Source of the DNA: Clostridiales bacterium
GTDB lineage: Bacteria; Bacillota; Clostridia; Christensenellales; Borkfalkiaceae
Direction: 5' to 3'
Length of the DNA: 16,077 nucleotides
NCBI GenBank assembly: GCA_003523255.1
Contig: DPGH01000003.1
Span: 50,011-66,087, forward strand
Below are positions 1-5,829 of this stretch, piece after piece (position 1 is the stretch's first letter; every line of letters starts with the position of its first letter). The position numbers were made by a program, and so were the translations under genes. A model generated the notes under the pieces. The model saw nothing but the letters and a program-made list of their open reading frames with translations. It had not been told where the DNA came from and ran no database searches.

Positions 1-161
1 TGGGCAATAGAAAAATTGTCAAATGCTTCAGGTAAGTCTTTAGATGTTACTGTTAATTTATTTGTTTCTACCGACAGATTTACCCAAATTAACCAACTGA
101 CCATAATTAAAATCAGAAGCACCACAAGTATAATTATTTTTCGTTTTCTTATATTTTTCAC
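1..161 (-). CDS. Metallophosphoesterase, N-terminal fragment (runs off window)
   Basis: Reading leftward from a GTG at 161-159, an open frame reaches the window edge without a stop (53 codons). It begins with a short basic stretch (KNIRKRK), then one hydrophobic helix at about residues 8-28, then LSVETNKLTVTSKDLPEAF, ending DNFSIAQ. This is the arrangement of membrane-anchored YkuE-like metallophosphoesterases, where 'LP..F.G..I.Q.SD.H' leads into the first metal-binding motif; that motif would lie just beyond the edge. A GCGAGG ribosome binding site ends 9 nt before the GTG, and a good promoter lies at 221-249. The family call rests only on the N-terminal signature, since no catalytic residue is inside the window. 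In the family the enzyme is anchored to the membrane and hydrolyses phosphoesters outside it; the substrate cannot be told. Confidence 0.6.
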   Translation of the reverse strand, partial: MKNIRKRKIIILVVLLILIMVSWLIWVNLSVETNKLTVTSKDLPEAFDNFSIA

Positions 162-220
162 GATATTATACCTCGCCATTATAAAACCTATCCCCACAAA
201 TTCCGATTTGTCGATATCTT

Positions 221-249
221 ATTATATCATAAATCTTCCCGATTTTCAA
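221..249 (-). promoter_or_regulatory. Sigma-A promoter for the metallophosphoesterase
   Basis: On the minus strand TTGAAA (249-244) and TATAAT (226-221) are separated by exactly 17 bp. The predicted transcript start is near 214, about 50 nt before the GTG start at 161. Confidence 0.6.
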
Positions 250-410
250 TTTCAATCGCGCAATCAACTTGGAAAGGAACACCGCCGAGCGAGAAACGCT
301 CTCAACAAACTGATAACAATCAAATTTAGCCCTTTTCGTGAGTCCGAGTCCGGACACAGCATCGAAAATGACCAAAGGGATCTATGAAACTCCGAAAAAA
401 TGCAGGGTCG
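250..410. other. Intergenic stretch with no recognised gene
   Basis: This stretch lies between the leftward phosphoesterase promoter and the tRNA-Gln terminator. Open frames cross it on both strands, but they lack ribosome binding sites, overlap the promoter and resemble no protein I know. I see no conserved signal here. Confidence 0.4.
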
Positions 411-446
411 AAAAAACGGGAGAAATCTCTCGAAATCTCCCGTTTT
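411..446 (-). terminator. Intrinsic terminator after tRNA-Gln
   Basis: An 11-bp perfect hairpin has arms at 413-423 and 436-446 (AAAACGGGAGA paired with TCTCCCGTTTT). On the minus strand it ends in a six-T run. It lies about 33 nt past the 3' end of the tRNA and could also work weakly on the plus strand. Confidence 0.75.
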
Positions 447-478
447 CTCGTTTTTCCTTGCTCGGATCTAAATTTCCA

Positions 479-554
479 TGGCAGGGGTAGCTGGATTCGA
501 ACCAACGAAATGACGGAGTCAGAGTCCGTTGCCTTACCGCTTGGCGATACCCCT
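479..554 (-). tRNA. tRNA-Gln, anticodon CTG
   Basis: A full cloverleaf reads on the minus strand. The acceptor is AGGGGTA with TACCCCT, the D stem GCC/GGC, the anticodon stem ACGGA/TCCGT with loop CTCTGAC (anticodon CTG at 522-520), and the T arm GTTGG/CCAGC with loop TTCGAAT. The discriminator is G and the CCA is encoded (481-479). The rest is close to standard bacterial tRNA-Gln; anticodon CTG reads CAG, and a TTG isoacceptor would be expected elsewhere in the genome. All stems pair. Confidence 0.95.
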
Positions 555-570
555 ATCGATTTACCGTATA

Positions 571-599
571 ATTATAGCAATAAAAAATATATTTTACAA
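571..599 (-). promoter_or_regulatory. Promoter for tRNA-Gln
   Basis: On the minus strand TTGTAA (599-594) is followed after 17 bp by TATAAT (576-571). The expected start is near 564, about 10 nt before the mature 5' end of the tRNA. Confidence 0.65.
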
Positions 600-674
600 G
601 CGTTTTAGCAACGTTTTTCGCTAATTTTATAAAAAATCGATTTGCGGGATAATTTAAACGCGCTCGCGTTTTTA

Positions 675-703
675 TTGATTTTTCTACCGATTAGTGCTAT
701 AAT
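675..703 (+). promoter_or_regulatory. Promoter for the secreted protein/permease unit
   Basis: TTGATT (675-680) and a perfect TATAAT (698-703) are 17 bp apart. The ATG follows 21 nt after the -10 box, giving a very short leader with an AGGT ribosome binding site at 714-717. Confidence 0.65.
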
Positions 704-724
704 CGTGTTAAACAGGTTAAAGCA

Positions 725-1900
725 ATGAAAAAGATGAAGTTTATTCGTAAATTGTGCGCGTTTGTTTTGCCGGTGATTTTCGTAACGGCGTTTGCGCTTT
801 CGTACCCCGTGAAAACGAGTTTAGGCGCGCCCGCATATCGTGCCGCCGCGGGCGAAAGCATAAACTTGTTATCGGACGGCGGTTTTGAAAACAGCGTAGA
901 AAGACCAAACAGTGATCCATATGGTTTGTCTACTGGATATAATCTTTCAGAATATTGGATTGATGATTTAAAACAGTTTAACCCGAACAATACTAAAAAT
1001 CACTGCGGTGATTTTTCGGTGCCGGTAAATTGTAGATACGAAAGGGTTATATCTCATTCGGCAATAACGCTCGAAGAGGGTAAAATTTATCGGGTAGGCG
1101 CGTTCGCGCTTATGCCGAACGCTAAAAAAGGAACGGTTATACCCGCGTTTACCGTTGCGTTAATTAAGTCGGGGGAAAGTTCCGCCGTAAAATCCGCAAC
1201 GATAGAATTTGACGACCTTTCCTTAAACGAGTGGCACGAGTTCGGCTTTTACGTTGAAATAGAAGAAACAGCCGATTACTCCGTTTCTTTTACCTCTAAA
1301 GCCACGAATAAAGGCGATATTGGTTATATTGACGACGTGTACGTAACCGACGAAAGCATTGTTACGAGCGATAAAGTGAATATGGTTAAAGGCGCTTCGA
1401 TAAGGCTTGACGAAGAGCATGGCATAAGGTTTATCGCAAGGGCGGACTACGAGTATTCGCAAGATTACGAAGACCCCGTTTTCGGCATTATTTTGCTGCC
1501 TACGGACTACTTGACGGACGGCGTTACGTTTACCGTCGCCGGGCTCGAAGCGAAGGGTAAAACGTACGTTAAAGCGGAAAGAGATTCTTCTTATTCGCCG
1601 GAGTACCGTTTTAACAATTACGATACCGTTTTAAGCGACGGCTATTACGAGTTTACTTGCGCACTCGTTAAGATATTAGATAAAAACGTTAAGCGCGAAT
1701 TTTCCGCCCGCGCATACGTAAGGTACGTTGACGAAAGTACCGGCGTAAGTCGTTACGTTTATTCGGATTATGCGGAGGAGAAAAATTCCCGTTCGGTATA
1801 CAATCTCGCCGCTTACTGGCTAACTAAACCCGAACTGTTTACCGAAGAACAGGTGAAAATACTTGAAAATTACGTTACAGTCGGCGACGCTCAAGCGTAA
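725..1900 (+). CDS. Secreted two-domain protein with CBM-like N-terminal module
   Basis: This 391-residue protein has a basic start (KKMKFIRK), a hydrophobic core at about 10-26 and a cleavage region ending near GAPA (35-37), i.e. a signal peptide. Residues 47-210 begin NLLSDGGFE and end with an aromatic, D-rich strand (GYIDDVYV). That is the layout of a beta-sandwich of the CBM4/9 type, which in this family binds carbohydrate. Residues 218-365 form a second module that starts GASIRLDEEHGIRF and holds ARAYVRYVD and NSRSVYNLA. I have the impression of similar modules in secreted proteins of gut Clostridia but know no assigned function. There is no sortase motif, lipobox or catalytic signature. 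The permease gene follows after 42 nt with no terminator, so the two are probably cotranscribed. The role (binding a surface or dietary polysaccharide) is inference. Confidence 0.75.
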   Translation: MKKMKFIRKLCAFVLPVIFVTAFALSYPVKTSLGAPAYRAAAGESINLLSDGGFENSVERPNSDPYGLSTGYNLSEYWIDDLKQFNPNNTKNHCGDFSVPVNCRYERVISHSAITLEEGKIYRVGAFALMPNAKKGTVIPAFTVALIKSGESSAVKSATIEFDDLSLNEWHEFGFYVEIEETADYSVSFTSKATNKGDIGYIDDVYVTDESIVTSDKVNMVKGASIRLDEEHGIRFIARADYEYSQDYEDPVFGIILLPTDYLTDGVTFTVAGLEAKGKTYVKAERDSSYSPEYRFNNYDTVLSDGYYEFTCALVKILDKNVKREFSARAYVRYVDESTGVSRYVYSDYAEEKNSRSVYNLAAYWLTKPELFTEEQVKILENYVTVGDAQA

Positions 1901-1942
1901 AATCCGACAAGCCGCGAAAAACGATAAAAAGTTAAGGTGATT

Positions 1943-2932
1943 ATGAAAACGGTTAATCGTAACAACTTTATAGGGCAAAGCCTTTTGCTTTTGTCGACCG
2001 TAATATGGGGGTCGTCTTTCGTGGTTTTAAAAAACGCGATAGACTCGCTTCCGCCGTTGTACGTTATCGCTATAAGGTTTTTGGTCAGCGGGCTTATCGT
2101 GTCCGTCGTGTTTATAAAAAGAATCGTTAAATTACCCAAAGGCACCCTCGGTCGCGGCGTGCTTTTAGGGGTTATGCTCGGGCTTGCGTACGTTACGCAA
2201 ACGGTAGGGTTAAAATATATTTCACCGGGTCGCAACGCCTTTTTAACGGCGATTTACTGCTTGCTTTGTCCGTTTTTCGCTTGGGCGATAATGAAGCAAA
2301 AACCTAAAAACTATCACGTGATTTCGGTCGTGATAAGTATGGCGGGTATTGCGCTCATCACACTTTCGGGCGATGAAGGCAAAAGCGGCTTTTTAGGCGA
2401 GTCGCTTACGCTCGTTTGTACTATTTTTAACGCCTTACACGTCGTACTTATATCGCATTTCGGTGAAAAGAAAGACGATAACGCTTGCTTGCTTTCGATA
2501 GAACTTTTAACCGTCGGTGTAATTGCCGCAGCGTATTCCGCGATTTTCGAGTTGCCGCAATACGGTATAGGCGCATACGCGGTGGGTAAAGAGCAAGTAT
2601 TTAACGTGGTATACCTTACGCTCGTTTGCACGCTCGTTGCACAGGCGTTTTTAATGATAGGGCAAAAACTTGCCGAGTCGCCCGCGCAATCGGCGGTGAT
2701 ATTGAGTTTAGAGGCGGTGTTCGGGGTTTTATTTTCCGTTTTATTCGGTTACGAAACTATAAACGCTACGCTTTTAACGGGCTTTGCGGTGGTTTTTATC
2801 GCAATGCTTATTTCGGAATTGAGGATAGACGTATTTAAGTTGTTTAAAAAGAAAAAAGACCCTCAAAAGGTCGCAGATTGCGGCGCAACGGTTTCGGATA
2901 ACGGAGAGGAAAGGAACGAAACGGAAAAATAA
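1943..2932 (+). CDS. DMT-superfamily permease (EamA family)
   Basis: This 329-residue protein has about ten hydrophobic helices in two EamA repeats (residues roughly 10-145 and 155-295). The first repeat begins with the typical LLLSTVIWGSSFVVLK and carries IAIRFLVSG and LKYISPGRNAFLTA; the second holds QSAVILSLEAVFGVLFS and YETIN. A charged C-terminal tail of about 35 residues follows. The family moves small metabolites such as amino acids, sugars or cofactors across the cytoplasmic membrane; the substrate cannot be predicted. I chose the ATG at 1943 because AAGG at 1934-1937 lies 5 nt before it; an in-frame GTG at 1937 overlaps that ribosome binding site. No terminator separates it from the secreted protein gene upstream. 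Confidence 0.88.
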   Translation: MKTVNRNNFIGQSLLLLSTVIWGSSFVVLKNAIDSLPPLYVIAIRFLVSGLIVSVVFIKRIVKLPKGTLGRGVLLGVMLGLAYVTQTVGLKYISPGRNAFLTAIYCLLCPFFAWAIMKQKPKNYHVISVVISMAGIALITLSGDEGKSGFLGESLTLVCTIFNALHVVLISHFGEKKDDNACLLSIELLTVGVIAAAYSAIFELPQYGIGAYAVGKEQVFNVVYLTLVCTLVAQAFLMIGQKLAESPAQSAVILSLEAVFGVLFSVLFGYETINATLLTGFAVVFIAMLISELRIDVFKLFKKKKDPQKVADCGATVSDNGEERNETEK

Positions 2933-2956
2933 AACCGTAAACATATTGTTTTTTGC

Positions 2957-2988
2957 TTGTAAAATAAATTAAGATATGCTAATATAAT
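2957..2988 (+). promoter_or_regulatory. Possible promoter for tRNA-Val
   Basis: A perfect TATAAT at 2983-2988 ends 7 nt before the first base of the tRNA, so the primary transcript could begin at the mature 5' end. The best -35 is a poor TTGTAA at 2957-2962 with a long 20-bp spacer. The tRNA may instead be read from upstream. Confidence 0.35.
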
Positions 2989-2995
2989 AGGGCTT

Positions 2996-3072
2996 GGGGA
3001 CGTAGCTCAGTTGGTTAGAGCGCCACGTTGACATCGTGGAGGTCATAAGTTCGAGCCTTACCGCCCCCACCA
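2996..3072 (+). tRNA. tRNA-Val, anticodon GAC, with two A-C mismatches
   Basis: The cloverleaf has acceptor GGGGACG/CGCCCCC, D stem GCTC/GAGC, anticodon stem CCACG/CGTGG with loop TTGACAT (anticodon GAC at 3030-3032), T arm ATAAG/CTTAC with loop TTCGAGC, discriminator A and encoded CCA. Two positions do not pair: A3000 faces C3064 (positions 5:68) and A3045 faces C3061 (49:65). In both, a C stands where a T would restore the pair. Anticodon, D and T loops are intact, so it is probably functional or only slightly decayed. Confidence 0.9.
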
Positions 3073-3076
3073 AATC

Positions 3077-3118
3077 AACCCCGCCCGAAACGCGAAAATG
3101 CGTTTCGGGCGGGGTTTT
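3077..3118 (+). terminator. Strong intrinsic terminator after tRNA-Val
   Basis: A 17-bp perfect GC-rich hairpin (arms 3077-3093 and 3100-3116, core CCCGAAACGC with GCGTTTCGGG, six-base loop GAAAAT) is followed by a four-T run at 3115-3118. It starts 5 nt after the CCA of the tRNA. Confidence 0.85.
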
Positions 3119-3215
3119 ATGTTTAAATTTTATAAAAAGTTTGTAAAACGCTAAAGTCGTATTCCGTAAAAATATTGTCTTATTGCGTCGACATGAAATA
3201 ATTTCGAAGATTGTG

Positions 3216-3244
3216 TTGACTTTTTCGCTTCGATATGTTATTTT
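3216..3244 (+). promoter_or_regulatory. Candidate promoter for the LRR lipoprotein leader
   Basis: TTGACT (3216-3221), a 17-bp spacer and TATTTT (3239-3244, 4 of 6 consensus bases) predict a start near 3251. That is the first base of the palindromic leader. The -10 is weak, and TTGTGT-17-TATGTT a few bases upstream is an alternative. Confidence 0.4.
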
Positions 3245-3250
3245 GTTTAT

Positions 3251-3474
3251 GCCAAACAATTCTTAATATTTCAGCAAAGTACGGACTTTTTATTTTAAAT
3301 AAAAGGGCGGTGTTTTTTTTGCACTAACTTTTGAATTTAGCAAAAATGCAAATTCTGTTTATGTTAGTGCAATTAACCGTACTGCGTAAGAATTGTTTGG
3401 CGACGGTCGGAGTTTGCGTTTTTCATGCGTTGACTTCGGTCGGCGCATTTTTTTATTTTACGGAGGTGTTCTTT
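3251..3474 (+). promoter_or_regulatory. Structured 5' leader with attenuator, cis-regulatory RNA candidate
   Basis: Nested complementary segments fill this gene-free stretch: a perfect 15-bp pair 3251-3265/3387-3401 (GCCAAACAATTCTTA with its complement), 7 bp 3278-3284/3377-3383, 10 bp 3319-3328/3363-3372 (TTGCACTAAC), and an inner hairpin 3333-3341/3348-3355 with one bulge. Together they could fold into one long arm closed by the 15-bp helix. A terminator hairpin (3425-3448) and then the GGAGG of the lipoprotein gene follow. It matches no riboswitch consensus that I can recall. Alternatives are an invertible segment flanked by the 15-bp inverted repeat, or a MITE-like insertion, although I see no target duplication. 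Confidence 0.55.
3425..3459 (+). terminator. Attenuator-type terminator just before a ribosome binding site
   Basis: The stem TGCGTTGAC (3426-3434) pairs with GTCGGCGCA (3439-3447), giving nine pairs of which two are G-U, plus an A-T closing pair. It is capped by the extra-stable C(TTCG)G tetraloop and followed by seven Ts. Only two bases separate the T-rich tail from the GGAGG at 3462-3466. Upstream GTCGG at 3406-3410 repeats the 3' arm and could pair with TTGAC of the 5' arm instead, giving a possible antiterminator. Confidence 0.65.
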
Positions 3475-5055
3475 ATGAAGAACAAAAAAAGGTTGGTTGC
3501 ACTGCTTTTTACTTTTGCGCTGTCCGTGCTGGCGGCTGTTTCGGTTGGTTGCGGAGGCGACGGGGATAACCCGGGCGCTACGCCGCACGTAATATCTTTT
3601 TACGTGGACGACGAGTGCATTAAAACCGTTACGACGAGCGGAAACGAGCGCATATCGCTCCCCGACGAGCCTACTAAAACGGGCTATTATTTCGACGGGT
3701 GGTTTTTAGACGAAGAAAAATTCGACGATAACTCGCTGGCGCAAAAACCACTTAAAGAGGATATAACCGTAAGGGCAAAGTTCGGTAAATACATACACGT
3801 GCGCTACGAGATGAACGGCGGCGCGTACGTCGGTACAGGCGTGCCGAACGAACTTCCCGACGGACCTTTGCCCGACGAGTTGCTTAAAGCGGGTGAGGAG
3901 TTAAAGCACGGTATGACCGTGATAGAAAAAGAAAACTGCAAATTCGCGGGGTGGTACGATAACCCCGAACTTTCCGGCACGCCGATTAAAATGCCTTACC
4001 GCCCGACGGGCGACACGGTGCTTTACGCGGATTGGGCGAAAAAATACGTCGACAATCTCGAAAGCGGCATACGCCTGTCTTATGCTTATTCTTACGACGG
4101 CACGTTTCCCGACGGATACGTGGTATACGAATATTCGGGTACGGGCGGCGATATAGATATTCCCGCAGACTATAAAGGCTTTCCTATAATAAGAATCGGC
4201 GACAACGTGTTTGCGAAAAAAAACGTTACTTCCGTTACGACGCATAACAATCTTTTGCAAATCGGGAACAGCGCATTCTTAGGCAATAAAAACCTTGAAA
4301 GGGTTGTTATGTCGGACACCGTAAAGGAGATTTGCACGCAGGCGTTTATAGCGTGCACGAATTTGTCCGACGTAACAATCGGCAACGGCATTGAAAAACT
4401 CGGTCTGAACGCGTTCGCTTCGTGCGCCTGGTACAATAATATGCCGAACGGCGAGGTTTATATAGGTAAAGTTTTATACAGTTATAAAGGAGGCAATCCG
4501 TCGGGAGCGATTACGGTAAAAAACGGCACCGTATCGCTTGCGGATAACGTATTCGACGGCAAAAGCGGTATAACGGCGATAACTCTTCCGCAAAGCGTAA
4601 AGTATATCGGTACTTACGCGTTCAGAAGATGTTCCGCGCTTACTCAAATTACACTTCCCGATAATCTTAAAGAAATCGGTAACAACGCGTTTGCATATTC
4701 CGGGCTTACGAGCGTAGTTATTCCCGACGCGGTAACTCTGCTTCCCGATGGCGTATTTAAAAACTGCGCAGCGCTTAAATCCGTCGTTATAGGTAAAGGC
4801 GTTACTCAAATCGATTATGGCGCTTTCAGCGACTGCGGAATCGAAGAAATCGTATTACCAGAAAACGTAGCGGAGTTCAGCACGGCATTTAACGATAACT
4901 TTAAGCTTAAAAAGTTGACGGTGTATTGCAAAACGCCTTGCAACGCAAACGGCTGTTTACCGGAAAGTCTTACGGCGATTTACGTCCCCGCGGAAGCGGT
5001 AAACGCGTATAAAACGGAGTGGTCCGATTACGCGGATAAAATTTTCGCAATGTAA
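3475..5055 (+). CDS. BspA-like leucine-rich repeat lipoprotein with InlB-type repeats
   Basis: This 526-residue protein starts at the ATG with a GGAGG ribosome binding site 8 nt upstream; the longer open frame from 3331 would run through the attenuator hairpin and is rejected. The signal peptide is residues 1-25 with a lipobox-like SVGC and lipidation expected at Cys26. Residues 38-103 and 107-190 are two Listeria-Bacteroides (InlB B / Flg_new) repeats, each with the G-x-FxGW-type core (FDGWF, FAGWYDN) and ending in an aromatic strand (RAKF, YADW). Residues 225-526 hold about ten BspA/TpLRR units of the form 'L..I.LPD.VK.IG..AF..C', with a non-repeat insert at 318-350. It should sit on the outer face of the membrane and bind protein or glycan; the ligand is unknown. 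It shares the LRR type with the large protein at the right end. Confidence 0.87.
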   Translation: MKNKKRLVALLFTFALSVLAAVSVGCGGDGDNPGATPHVISFYVDDECIKTVTTSGNERISLPDEPTKTGYYFDGWFLDEEKFDDNSLAQKPLKEDITVRAKFGKYIHVRYEMNGGAYVGTGVPNELPDGPLPDELLKAGEELKHGMTVIEKENCKFAGWYDNPELSGTPIKMPYRPTGDTVLYADWAKKYVDNLESGIRLSYAYSYDGTFPDGYVVYEYSGTGGDIDIPADYKGFPIIRIGDNVFAKKNVTSVTTHNNLLQIGNSAFLGNKNLERVVMSDTVKEICTQAFIACTNLSDVTIGNGIEKLGLNAFASCAWYNNMPNGEVYIGKVLYSYKGGNPSGAITVKNGTVSLADNVFDGKSGITAITLPQSVKYIGTYAFRRCSALTQITLPDNLKEIGNNAFAYSGLTSVVIPDAVTLLPDGVFKNCAALKSVVIGKGVTQIDYGAFSDCGIEEIVLPENVAEFSTAFNDNFKLKKLTVYCKTPCNANGCLPESLTAIYVPAEAVNAYKTEWSDYADKIFAM

Positions 5056-5077
5056 ACGTAAAGTATATTATATACGG

Positions 5078-5115
5078 AAACCGAACCGCTTTATAGTTAA
5101 AGCGGTTCGGTTTTT
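5078..5115 (+). terminator. Intrinsic terminator after the LRR lipoprotein
   Basis: A 16-bp perfect hairpin (arms 5078-5093 and 5098-5113, core CCGAACCGCTTTA, loop TAGT) has a five-T tail. It lies 22 nt past the stop and between convergent genes, so it may also stop the leftward regulator transcript. Confidence 0.85.
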
Positions 5116-5144
5116 ACGCGTAAAATTTAAAACGGAAAACGCGT

Positions 5145-5486
5145 TCAGCGCAAAGTCGCAAGCCCGTTTACCGCGCCGATAGCCGCGGCTTTACCCGTTT
5201 TGTCGAGTTTACGAAAGTTTTTTATAAGTGATTTTTCTTCCTCGTTAAGTTCTGTGCCGACAAAAACGTCCGCCCCGAAGTCATCCTCTAACCCCAGCAG
5301 GTAGTCGCTGCTCACGCCGAAAAACTTTGCAAGCGCGTAAACGTTTTCGGCTACAGGCTGAACTTTGCCGTTCGTCCAGTCTGACACGCTCATGGCTGAA
5401 ACGCCTATATTTGCCGCGCATTCGCGTTTGCTTATGCCGCTTTCGTTAAGCAGTTCTTTTAATCGGACGGAAAATAAATTTTTCAT
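5145..5486 (-). CDS. XRE/HTH_3-type transcriptional regulator
   Basis: This 113-residue protein has an N-terminal Cro/CI-type helix-turn-helix at residues about 5-65. RLKELLNESGISKRECAANI leads into the recognition helix (VSAMSVSDWTNGK), and NVYALAKFFGVSSDYLLG closes the domain. Residues 78-113 (ELNEEEKSLIKNFRKLD) resemble the short C-terminal helix common in Clostridial XRE proteins. I chose the ATG at 5486, where homology begins; the frame is open back to an ATG at 5528 (127 residues). Neither start has a clear ribosome binding site, and TACAAT lies 7 nt before the 5486 start, so the message may be leaderless. It faces a divergent small membrane-protein gene across a region with TGTAAGA repeats. 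I infer that it represses that gene and itself. Confidence 0.85.
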   Translation of the reverse strand: MKNLFSVRLKELLNESGISKRECAANIGVSAMSVSDWTNGKVQPVAENVYALAKFFGVSSDYLLGLEDDFGADVFVGTELNEEEKSLIKNFRKLDKTGKAAAIGAVNGLATLR

Positions 5487-5495
5487 ATTAAATAT

Positions 5496-5502
5496 TGTAA
5501 GA
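5496..5502 (+). promoter_or_regulatory. Third TGTAAGA half-site near the regulator start
   Basis: TGTAAGA occurs here as a single half-site, 10-16 nt upstream of the regulator ATG on its own strand. It overlaps the TACAAT that may be the regulator's -10 box. Together with the two half-sites at 5558-5575 it suggests autoregulation. Confidence 0.35.
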
Positions 5503-5521
5503 TATATTTTATAAAAAATAC

Positions 5522-5550
5522 TTGACATAAAATAAACTTTATTATATAAT
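5522..5550 (+). promoter_or_regulatory. Perfect consensus sigma-A promoter for the small membrane protein
   Basis: TTGACA (5522-5527), exactly 17 bp, then TATAAT (5545-5550). The expected start is near 5557, the edge of the inverted repeat 5558-5575. A promoter this strong would normally need a repressor; the divergent XRE protein is the obvious candidate. A TATAAT on the opposite strand (5546-5541) overlaps it. Confidence 0.8.
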
Positions 5551-5557
5551 GCAAATA

Positions 5558-5575
5558 TGTAAGAAAAATCTTACA
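5558..5575. promoter_or_regulatory. Palindromic operator candidate TGTAAGA-N4-TCTTACA
   Basis: A perfect 7-bp inverted repeat with a 4-bp centre begins at the predicted start point of the rightward promoter. Size and symmetry suit a dimeric HTH_3 repressor. Binding here would block the rightward promoter. Confidence 0.55.
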
Positions 5576-5628
5576 CAAAACAAAACGTTATAAGAATTAA
5601 CGTATTAAAAACGGGAGGTTAAACACAA

Positions 5629-5829
5629 ATGAAAAAGGTTCAAAGTTTTGACGAATGGACGGGCGGATTGACGGAGGAGGAGTTAATTGCGGTAGTGGCG
5701 AGAGTAAAAAAAGCGTTACAGAATGTTTCTTCTTATAAGCATTATTCCCGTCGTAAACTGGATAACGATGGGGTGCGCGCTGTATTGCTACAACAATCTG
5801 TGCTATTTAAAATCGCGCGGCAGGTATGA
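5629..5829 (+). CDS. Small membrane protein, 5' part before a frameshift
   Basis: This open frame of 66 codons starts at an ATG preceded by GGGAGG with 9 nt spacing, so translation surely begins here. The first 26 residues (FDEWTGGLTEEELIAVV...) are an acidic cytoplasmic head. Codons 27-28 lie in a run of seven A (5706-5712), and the remaining 38 codons look like out-of-frame sequence, basic and without a membrane helix. Skipping one A joins the head to the frame ending at 5959, giving VKKRYR directly before a membrane helix and a sensible product of 109 residues. The gene therefore looks like one frame-disrupted gene, not two. I know no function; the strong regulated promoter and divergent XRE gene suggest a tightly controlled small membrane protein. 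Confidence 0.6.
   Translation: MKKVQSFDEWTGGLTEEELIAVVARVKKALQNVSSYKHYSRRKLDNDGVRAVLLQQSVLFKIARQV

Noticed and set aside
16..387. Plus-strand open frame of 123 codons
   Set aside because: It overlaps the minus-strand phosphoesterase start, ribosome binding site and TTGAAA-17-TATAAT promoter, has no ribosome binding site of its own, and resembles no known protein.
384..608. Plus-strand open frame of 74 codons
   Set aside because: It lies across the tRNA-Gln gene and its terminator.
2969..3259. Minus-strand open frame across tRNA-Val
   Set aside because: It overlaps the tRNA and its terminator and has no protein-like features.
3331..3474. N-terminal extension of the LRR lipoprotein
   Set aside because: The extra 48 codons run through the attenuator hairpin; the signal peptide and GGAGG site point to the ATG at 3475.
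5706..5713. Programmed -1 frameshift at A-AAA-AAG
   Set aside because: The heptamer is present, but the membrane-helix frame lies at +1, not -1, so a dnaX-type -1 shift would not yield the sensible product. An extra base or transcript slippage explains it better.
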